Source: CAZPUI01 sp964415525 (GTDB lineage Bacteria; Acidobacteriota; Holophagae; Holophagales; Holophagaceae). Taken from it: DNA of 8,932 nt. The stretch spans positions 1 to 8,932 of the forward strand of contig CAYQAS010000147.1 of NCBI GenBank assembly GCA_964415525.1, in the 5' to 3' direction. The notes below the pieces were generated by a model that ran no database searches, was not told the DNA's origin, and saw only the letters and a program-made list of their open reading frames with translations. Within the stretch, counting starts at the first letter, position 1. Each line of letters opens with the position of its first letter. Both the position numbers and the translations under genes were made by a program. Below are positions 1-6,100 of the stretch, in pieces.

Positions 1-51
1 CTTTAACACCGCCCCCATGGCCACCGTGAGCCGCTGGACGCGCTGAGTCAT
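1..51 (-). CDS. Possible start of a further minus-strand gene (partial)
   Basis: Seen: on the minus strand an ATG at 51-49 opens a frame of 17 codons (MTQRVQRLTVAMGAVLK) with no stop before the window edge. It begins 2 bases after the TGA of the methyltransferase gene (56-54). An in-frame ATG at 60-58 would overlap that stop. Inference: this could be the next gene of the same unit, translationally coupled to the methyltransferase gene. GAGG lies directly against the ATG at 51, which is too close for a good ribosome binding site, and the fragment is too short to identify. It may equally be chance open sequence. Confidence 0.3.
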   Translation of the reverse strand, partial: MTQRVQRLTVAMGAVLK

Positions 52-53
52 CC

Positions 54-866
54 TCAACATAATGCTGTGGCGTTCGATCGGATGGGCACCGGCAGCAGCC
101 CACGGGTTTCCCGCTGGCGGATTACCGCGTCCACTTGTCGGCCATAGGCGGAATCGTCGGGTATGAGCAGGGGTAGACCCAAGGTCTCTTCTGCTCGCGC
201 TCTCAGCACCTCGTCTGAAATGCCCGCCAGCGGTCCGCCGAGATGGCGTGCCAAGGCGATCTCCTGTCCCCAGAAGCTGACTTGGCGGGCCTGTACATGG
301 GATTGCATGATGCGGACCTGCTCGAGGGTCTGGGGTTCGTCGAGATCGCGCCAGATGTCGGCATAGAGAAGGTCGACCGGGAGCATCGGCACATATTCGA
401 GTGCGTCTCCGAGGACCAGGTCAACTTTGGTGGCAGCACCAGGAGTGAGATCGTCCATGGCGCCGCAATTCTGGAAGAGGTCCAGGACCTCGGGATCTCG
501 CTCCACCACGGTCACCCGCCGTACGCCTGGGCGCAGGGCGAGGTTCAGGGCGATCCAGCCCATGCCCAACCCCATGACCACGACGTGTCCTCCTGCGTGG
601 CGGCAGGGCAGTTCCTGGCTCTCCAGTTCGTGGGGTGAGATGGACATCCACGTCTCCCAGTCGCCTGCTGCTGTCGCTCGCATGAGGACGGGCAGGCCGG
701 CCACGCCCCAGAGACCGCTCCAGTAGCCCGGTTCGAGGTGGAAGGGTGCCTCAATCAGTCGCCACCGGGATGTCGCGGTCACACGGTAGCTGGGAAGATG
801 CCAGCCGGGCCTGTAGAAGGGGACGCCGAGGGTTTCTGAAAGCGATTCAATCGGATGATGATTCAT
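54..866 (-). CDS. Class I SAM-dependent methyltransferase-like protein (spermidine-synthase-like fold)
   Basis: A 270-residue, probably cytosolic protein. Residues about 94-112 (HVVVMGLGMGWIALNLALR) form a Rossmann first strand and glycine loop of the GxGxG type. VVERDPEV (120-127) supplies the acidic residue at the end of strand 2 that normally binds the SAM ribose. VLGDALEYV (151-159) matches the motif with an Asp near the adenine, and DLLYADIW (165-172) resembles the strand-4 motif of spermidine-synthase-like and O-methyltransferase proteins. The first 90 residues are Trp- and Pro-rich and not recognised. They may form a substrate-binding cap. The start at 866 is supported by AAGGA on the minus strand (881-877), 10 bases upstream. 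The gene is divergent from the DUF6916/collar operon and may share its control region. The substrate is unknown. A spermidine synthase is unlikely, since the canonical polyamine-site motifs are not apparent. Confidence 0.72.
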   Translation of the reverse strand: MNHHPIESLSETLGVPFYRPGWHLPSYRVTATSRWRLIEAPFHLEPGYWSGLWGVAGLPVLMRATAAGDWETWMSISPHELESQELPCRHAGGHVVVMGLGMGWIALNLALRPGVRRVTVVERDPEVLDLFQNCGAMDDLTPGAATKVDLVLGDALEYVPMLPVDLLYADIWRDLDEPQTLEQVRIMQSHVQARQVSFWGQEIALARHLGGPLAGISDEVLRARAEETLGLPLLIPDDSAYGRQVDAVIRQRETRGLLPVPIRSNATALC

Positions 867-885
867 GTTTCACGGGTCCTTTGGG

Positions 886-899
886 CATAATTCATTATG
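886..899. promoter_or_regulatory. Perfect inverted repeat CATAAT-TC-ATTATG, possible operator or -10
   Basis: Two 6-bp arms, CATAAT (886-891) and ATTATG (894-899), are exact reverse complements around a 2-bp centre. The element lies 20 bp upstream of the methyltransferase start, so a repressor bound here could block that gene. Each arm also resembles a -10 hexamer, read in opposite directions. The site is short and AT-rich, so chance is possible. Confidence 0.3.
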
Positions 900-1120
900 G
901 GTGTAAGTGGGTAGTAATGATGAATTTAGATGAATTGCCCCGTGGTTCACTGTCCTGAATCGCGCTTGTGTTTGATTGGGTGGATTGAAAAAATCCAATT
1001 CAAGTTCCGACATTCAAAGGTCAATCGCATTGCGCATCTGTGTTTGTGCAAAAACGGGTTCATACTATTCGTTCCTTCCGTGTGTGAAGCCATTCTGCAT
1101 CCAGCATCCGTCGCGACTAT

Positions 1121-1126
1121 AAGGAG
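1121..1126 (+). promoter_or_regulatory. Ribosome binding site AAGGAG deciding a GTG start
   Basis: AAGGAG at 1121-1126 lies 5 bases before GTG at 1132. No ATG in the same frame gives a full-length product, so this site supports the GTG start of the DUF6916-like gene. Confidence 0.75.
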
Positions 1127-1131
1127 CTATT

Positions 1132-1437
1132 GTGTCAGAACCCCTCCCGCGAACCCTTTTTGAACCCCATGTGGGCACGACCTTCGACCTCCAATGTGAA
1201 GGCCAGGACCCGCTGCCCCTGCAGCTGACCCATGTGACCGAGCGTCCCGGTGCCGTGGTCGAGGGCTTCTCGCTCTTCTTCACGGGACCCGAGCACGTTG
1301 TCGCCAATCAGGCCATTCATCGGTTGGTGCACCCGGTCCTTGGCGAACTCGAAATCTTCCTGGGTCCCATCCATGACCCACATACCTCGGGCATCACTTA
1401 TCAGGCCGTTTTCAATCGGCTCCTTTCCAACCCCTGA
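1132..1437 (+). CDS. DUF6916-like small protein, first gene of the tail-collar operon
   Basis: A 101-residue protein of unknown biochemical role, with no signal peptide or membrane segment. Its pattern resembles the DUF6916 family: an N-terminal F.PHVGTTFDL (10-20), then FSLFFTGP (46-53), HRLVHPVLGELEIFLGPI (63-80) and a C-terminal ITYQAVFNRLL (88-98). This assignment is from memory of the family pattern, not from a search. Members of that family commonly sit beside tail-collar/MdpB proteins, as here. The GTG start follows AAGGAG by 5 bases. The stop at 1437 is 15 bases from the first collar gene, whose SD (GGAGGT, 1441-1446) lies in the gap, so co-transcription is likely. The predicted mainly-beta character suggests a structural or accessory partner of the collar proteins, which is inference. 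Confidence 0.75.
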   Translation: MSEPLPRTLFEPHVGTTFDLQCEGQDPLPLQLTHVTERPGAVVEGFSLFFTGPEHVVANQAIHRLVHPVLGELEIFLGPIHDPHTSGITYQAVFNRLLSNP

Positions 1438-1452
1438 CCTGGAGGTCCTGCT

Positions 1453-1983
1453 ATGGATCCCTTCCTCGGCGAAATCAGGATTGTCGGTTTCAATTTCGCT
1501 CCCGTGGACTGGGCGCTCTGCGACGGCAGCACAGTGCCCATCTCCCAGAATCCGACGCTCTACAGCCTCCTTGGCACTGCCTTCGGCGGTGATGGCGTCA
1601 ACACCTTCAAGCTGCCGGACTTCCAGGGGCGCATCCCGGTGCACTCCGGCACGGGCGCCGGCCTGACCCCGCGGGCCATCGGCGCAGCTTACGGTACGGA
1701 GCAGGTCACCCTCACCCCCGCCCAGGTGCCCAGCCACACCCACGCACTCCAGGCCAGCACCGCCGTTCCGAGCAGTGTGTCGCCCGGAAACGCCGTCCTC
1801 GCTGCCCGCCCGGGTAACAACTTGGCTATGTACACCGCCGACACCGCCACACCCAGCGCTCAGTTGGCCTCCGGTGCCATCGCGCCGAGTGGCGGCAGTG
1901 CTGCCCATGACAACGTCATGCCCAGTCTCGGCCTCGTCTACATCATCAACGTGGCCAACGGCTACTTCCCGTCCCGCGGCTAG
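1453..1983 (+). CDS. Phage tail collar domain protein 1 (microcystin-dependent protein, MdpB type)
   Basis: 176 residues. The N-terminal tail-collar domain (about 1-64) carries the family hallmarks PFLGEIR (3-9), WALCDG (20-25), NPTLYSLLGTAFGGDG (33-48) and TFKLPDFQGRIPVH (51-64). A SHTH motif (94-97) follows, then a low-complexity Ala/Ser/Pro region and a C-terminal segment ending YFPSRG. In phages this fold builds short tail-fibre or collar structures. Free-standing bacterial homologues are annotated as microcystin-dependent proteins of unclear function. The ATG lies 6 bases after GGAGGT. It is the first of three paralogues in a row. Unlike the other two it has only one cysteine (C23) and lacks the Cys in the C-terminal segment. 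No lysis or tail-assembly genes accompany it. Confidence 0.88.
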   Translation: MDPFLGEIRIVGFNFAPVDWALCDGSTVPISQNPTLYSLLGTAFGGDGVNTFKLPDFQGRIPVHSGTGAGLTPRAIGAAYGTEQVTLTPAQVPSHTHALQASTAVPSSVSPGNAVLAARPGNNLAMYTADTATPSAQLASGAIAPSGGSAAHDNVMPSLGLVYIINVANGYFPSRG

Positions 1984-1994
1984 AGGAGCTTCCC

Positions 1995-2498
1995 ATGTCT
2001 GACCCCTTCCTCGGCGCCATCCATTTCTTCGCCTTCGACTGGCCGCCCGCAAACTGGGCGCGCTGCGACGGACAGATCATGAACATCCAGCAGAACTCGG
2101 CCCTCTATTCGCTCCTGGGCACGTATTTCGGCGGCGACGGCAAGACCACCTTCGGTCTGCCGGACCTGCGCGGCCGCACGCCCGTGCACAACCTTGCCGC
2201 CCTGGGCCAGAAAGGTGGTGCGGAGAACGTGGCCCTGACCACCCAGCAGGTGCCTCAGCACACCCACAGCGTCGCCGCCTCCTCGGCCTCGGCCACCACG
2301 AACAACCCTGCCGGCGCCATCCTCGCGACGATTCCCACCGCTGCGAACGCGGCATATGGAAGCGTCGCCAGTCTGGCCTCCCTGGCGGCGAGCACGGTGG
2401 ACACCCAGGGCGGCGGACAGGGCCACAGCAACCTGCAGCCCAGCCTGGCGATCAACGCCTGCATCGCCCTCACGGGCATCTACCCCTCCCGGAACTGA
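1995..2498 (+). CDS. Phage tail collar domain protein 2 (MdpB type)
   Basis: 167 residues, paralogous to its neighbours. The collar domain spans about 1-65, with DPFLGAI (3-9), WARCDG (21-26), NSALYSLLGTYFGGDG (34-49) and TTFGLPDLRGRTPVH (51-65). QHTH (88-91) follows, then an Ala/Ser/Thr-rich variable region (92-135) and a C-terminal segment NLQPSLAINACIALTGIYPSRN. Cysteines at 24 and 156 match positions in the third paralogue. The gene starts 11 bases after the previous stop, with GAGGAG (1983-1988, using the last base of the TAG) as SD. The family fold is trimeric in phage fibres, so a homo- or hetero-trimer with the neighbours is possible but unproven. The cellular role is unknown. Confidence 0.88.
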   Translation: MSDPFLGAIHFFAFDWPPANWARCDGQIMNIQQNSALYSLLGTYFGGDGKTTFGLPDLRGRTPVHNLAALGQKGGAENVALTTQQVPQHTHSVAASSASATTNNPAGAILATIPTAANAAYGSVASLASLAASTVDTQGGGQGHSNLQPSLAINACIALTGIYPSRN

Positions 2499-2511
2499 GC
2501 GAGGAGCCGCC

Positions 2512-3063
2512 ATGTCAGAACCCTTCATCGGCGAGATCCGCCCCTTCCCATACACCTTCGCTCCGTACGGTTGGTCGACCTGCGAAGGACAGTTGCTGTC
2601 CGTTCCTCAGAACCAGGCGCTCTTCGCGCTGCTGGGCAACACCTTCGGTGGCGATGGCCAGACCACCTTCGGCGTACCGAACCTCAAGGACCGCGCCCCT
2701 CGAGGCGTCGGCCAGGGCGCCGGCTTGAGCCCCTGCATCTGGGGCCAGATTTCCGGCAACGCCCAGGTGGCCCTCGGCGCCACTCAGATGCCCGCGCACA
2801 CCCACGGCATGTTCGGCGTGGCCAGCACCAAGCAGGGCGATGCCAGCGATCCCACGGGGAAGCGCCTCGCGGGTTCTGGTGCCGCCGGTCGCCCCCCTGT
2901 GGTCAATCCCATCTTTGCGACGGGCACACCCAACGCCACCCTTGCGCCCCAGGCCCTCGCTCCCTTCGGCGCGGGCAGCATCCAGCCTCACGAGAACCGC
3001 CAGCCGTTCCAGAACCTGAATTACTGCATCGCCCTCACCGGGTACTTCCCGTCCCGGGGTTAA
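2512..3063 (+). CDS. Phage tail collar domain protein 3 (MdpB type)
   Basis: 183 residues, last of the trio. The hallmarks are SEPFIGEIRPF (2-12), WSTCEG (21-26), NQALFALLGNTFGGDG (34-49), TTFGVPNLKDRAPRG (51-65), AHTH (95-98) and a C-terminal NLNYCIALTGYFPSRG. Cysteines at 24 and 172 align with those of the second paralogue, and an extra one is at 75. The open frame extends upstream to 2356, but the ATG at 2512 is chosen: it follows GAGGAG (2501-2506) by 5 bases, begins 13 bases after the previous stop and gives the family's normal N-terminus. A terminator follows at 3081-3110, marking the probable end of the operon. Function is not established. Confidence 0.88.
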   Translation: MSEPFIGEIRPFPYTFAPYGWSTCEGQLLSVPQNQALFALLGNTFGGDGQTTFGVPNLKDRAPRGVGQGAGLSPCIWGQISGNAQVALGATQMPAHTHGMFGVASTKQGDASDPTGKRLAGSGAAGRPPVVNPIFATGTPNATLAPQALAPFGAGSIQPHENRQPFQNLNYCIALTGYFPSRG

Positions 3064-3080
3064 ATCACATGCGAATAAGA

Positions 3081-3110
3081 CGGGGCGTTTCTGACGCCCC
3101 CGTTGCTTTT
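3081..3110 (+). terminator. Rho-independent terminator after the collar operon
   Basis: GGGGCGT (3082-3088) pairs perfectly with ACGCCCC (3094-3100) around a TTCTG loop. The stem can extend by a CG pair past a bulged C. A T-rich run (CGTTGCTTTT, 3101-3110) follows. It starts 18 bp after the stop of the third collar gene and 34 bp before the next ATG, so it separates the collar operon from the giant gene downstream. Confidence 0.75.
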
Positions 3111-3143
3111 GCTGCTTGTTCACTCCCGCGCGGAGGGTTACCC

Positions 3144-6100
3144 ATGCGTCGTGCGCTCCTGTCTCTCTTCCTGTTTGCCACCGCCAGTGTGCTGGGATGG
3201 GGTCAATCCAAGCTCTTTTGGATCGATTTTGGGACACAGAACTTGGGATGGGCCTCGCTGCCGGGAATCACGAGTCCTGGTTCTCGCAGCCTTGGAGTCC
3301 CTGGACTCTGCAATCTCAAAGTGGATTCCGCCAATCAAAAGCTCTACTTCGCAAGCGTGACTGATGGAGCCATCCGTCGCATGGATTTCGATGGAAGCAA
3401 TGTGGTGATCGCCGTCTCGCCGGGATCCGGCGAGACGATCCAGGCCTTCGACATCGATCCGGTGAATGGGTACATCTATTACAACGGATGGGACGGCTCG
3501 GAGGTCATCAAACGCTGTGACTTGGCTGGCGGCAATCGCTCAACGCTCTTTTCGACCACGCAAACGCCTCTTGGGATCGCGGTGGATACCAGTGTCAGTC
3601 CGACCCGCGTCTTCTGGATGGAGGGGAACGGGTCTGGTTGTGTCAGGCAGGGCATTGTTGGCGGCGCTTCCAGCAAGCTCGTGGACTTCCTGAATGTCAA
3701 CGACGGCCCTGGGGGCATTCAGACGGACGGAACCTACGTCTATTTCAGTACCTACGACGCAATTGGATATTCGTATGGGCGTATCGAAAAAGTGCAAATC
3801 AGCAATTCCGCCCGGACCACGGTGACGACCTTCGCAGACGCGTACATCGATCGGCTGGCCCTGGATCGGGTGAACCAGAAGATCTATTTCGCCACCTACT
3901 TCAACACCATTGGCGTGGTGAACACGGACGGAACGGGGAAAAATACGAGTCTCATTTCCAGTCTAAACACCACTGACGGCATCGCGCTGTACCAAGGTCC
4001 CGCCGCCACCACCAACGCGGCCACCAGCGTACTCGCCACCACCGCCACCGTGAACGGCAGTGTCCAGGCGGGCGACTACAGCACGACAGTTTCGTTTGAA
4101 TACGGCACCACCACCGCTTACGGATCCTCCGCCGCCGCGACGCCAGGCACGGCTACGGGCACCGGCAACACCGCTGTCAGCGCGGGCCTCACGGGTCTTT
4201 CGACCAATCAGGCATATCACTTTCGCGTGAAGGCCGTGAGCACCGGCGGCACCGCCTACGGCGCGGACCAGACCTTTACCACCATCTCCACGCCTACTAC
4301 CACGGGCCTAGCCTCGAGTGCGAACCCCTCGACCTTCGGCCAATCCGTGACCCTCACCGCGACAGTCACGGCAGGCGCCACGGGGACGGTGACCTTCTAC
4401 GACAGTGCCACCTCCCTGGGCACCGGCACCCTGAGCGGAGGCACGGCCACCCTGAGCACATCCTCCCTCGGAGTGGGCTCGCACAACCTCACCGCCGTCT
4501 ATGCGGGCGCGGGCGCCTATGCGGGATCTACGTCCACCATCCTGGTCCAGGTGGTGAACCAGGCCAGCTCCACCACAACGCTGGCCTCGAACCTCAACCC
4601 CTCCACCTACGGTGCCTCTGTGACCCTCACCGCGACGGTGACGGCGGGGGCGACGGGCACGGTGACGTTCTATGACGGCGTGACCTCCCTGGGCACTGGC
4701 ACCCTCACCGGAACCACGGCCACCCTCAGCCTCTCGACCCTCTCTGTAGCCAGCCACAGTCTCACGGCGGTCTACGGCGGGGACACGAACTTCAGTGGGT
4801 CCACCTCCTCAGCCGTGACCCAGGTCGTGAACAAGGCCGACAGCACAACGACGCTGGCCTCGAACCTGAACCCATCCACGTACGGCGCCTCGGTAACCTT
4901 GACGGCGACCGTGCCCACGGGGGCCACGGGATCCGTGGAGTTTTTCGACGGGGCGACAAGTCTCGGCACGGGCACCGTCAGTGGCACCTCGGCGACCCTG
5001 GCGACGACCTCCCTCTCTCGGGCCACGCACACCCTCACTGCAGTCTATGCCGGGGATGGGAACTTCAATGGCTCTACGTCTGCGCCCCTGACCCAGACCG
5101 TGAACAAGGCCGCCAGCACGACGGCGCTGAACTCCACCCCGAACCCCTCCACCTTTGGTGCCTCGGTGACCCTGACGGCGACCGTGCCTGCGGGGGCCAC
5201 GGGATCGGTGGAGTTCTTCGACGGGGCCGCGAGCCTCGGTACCGGAACGATCAGCGGCACCACGGCGACGCTCGCTGCGACGACCTTGTCCGTGGGCGAC
5301 CACAGCCTGACCGCGGTCTACGGCGGTGATGGGAACTTCAACACCTCCACATCCTCGGTGCTGACCCAGACTGTGAACAAGGCCCCCACCACCACCACGC
5401 TGGGGTCCAGCCTGAATCCCAGCACCTTCGGCGGCTCCGTGACCCTCACGGCGACGGTCACCTCGGGCGCGACGGGCACCGTGACGTTCTATGATGGCGC
5501 CGCGTCCCTGGGCACGGGCACGCTTAGCGGGACCACGGCGACCCTGACCACGTCAGCTTTGGGTGGCGGAAGCCACACCCTGACCGCGGTCTACGGCGGG
5601 GACGGGAACCATGCCACCTCCACTTCCAGCCCCCTGACCCAAGTTGTGAATGCCGCCACCACCACCACCACGCTGGGCTCCAGCCTGAACCCCTCCACTT
5701 ATGGCGCCTCTGTGACCTTCACGGCGACGGTGACGGCGGGGGCGACGGGTACCGTGACCTTCTATGATGGCGCCACGTCCCTGGGCACCGGCACGATCAG
5801 CGGCACCACCGCTACCCTCGCCACCTCCTCCCTGTCCGCGGCCGGGCACAGNNNNNNNNNNNNNNNNNNNNNNNNNNNNNNNNNNNNNNNNNNNNNNNNN
5901 NNNNNNNNNNNNNNNNNNNNNNNNNNNNNNNNNNNNNNNNNNNNNNNNNNNTCAGCGGCACCACCGCTACCCTCGCCACCTCCTCCCTGTCCGCGGCCGG
6001 GCACAGTCTCACGGCGGTCTACGGTGGGGATTCGAACTACGCCACGTCCACATCCAGCGTCCTCACCCAGACGGTGAACAAGGCCACCACCACCACGACC

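Larger units (their letters stand above)
867..1131. promoter_or_regulatory. Divergent intergenic control region
   Basis: This 265-bp stretch separates the minus-strand methyltransferase from the plus-strand operon and is visibly richer in A/T than its neighbours. It must hold the promoters of both units unless they are read from elsewhere. No convincing -35/-10 pair is seen. The best plus-strand -10 candidate is TACTAT (1063-1068), 64 bases before the GTG, but it has no good -35 at 16-18 bp. CATAAT occurs on both strands at 886-899 and could serve as a -10 for the minus gene. A short hairpin, TGGATT/AATCCA with a 5-base loop, lies at 981-997. No ORF here looks real. Confidence 0.5.

Noticed and set aside
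203..754. Overlapping open frames on both strands inside the methyltransferase gene
   Set aside because: They are shadows of the 270-residue gene, which alone shows a coherent SAM-binding fold. None has a good ribosome binding site or family pattern.
867..1131. Small plus-strand open frame at 930-1163 in the divergent region
   Set aside because: It has no SD, an unremarkable composition and overlaps the start of the DUF6916-like gene. A control region is the better reading.
2356..2511. Upstream extension of the third collar gene
   Set aside because: The extension overlaps the second collar gene in another frame. The ATG at 2512 has a proper SD and gives the conserved SEPFIGEI start.
1453..3063. 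Prophage or phage-tail remnant
   Set aside because: Only the collar-domain proteins resemble phage proteins. No tail, capsid, lysis, terminase or integrase gene and no attachment repeats are visible, and free-standing MdpB-type trios are known in bacterial chromosomes.
2571..3143. Upstream extension of the giant gene's reading frame over the third collar gene
   Set aside because: This stretch is an off-frame, Arg/Pro-rich reading of the collar gene. ATG 3144 has an SD and a clear signal peptide, and lies after the terminator.
4308..5303. Several shorter minus-strand open frames within the Ig repeats
   Set aside because: They repeat with the module period and arise from the absence of stop codons in the complement of ACC/GGC-rich codons.
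5952..6077. Apparent frameshift or truncation of the giant gene after the gap
   Set aside because: The stop at 6077 arises only because 100 N is an arbitrary length. With the 55-bp overlap merged the frame is continuous to the window end, so it is not a pseudogene.
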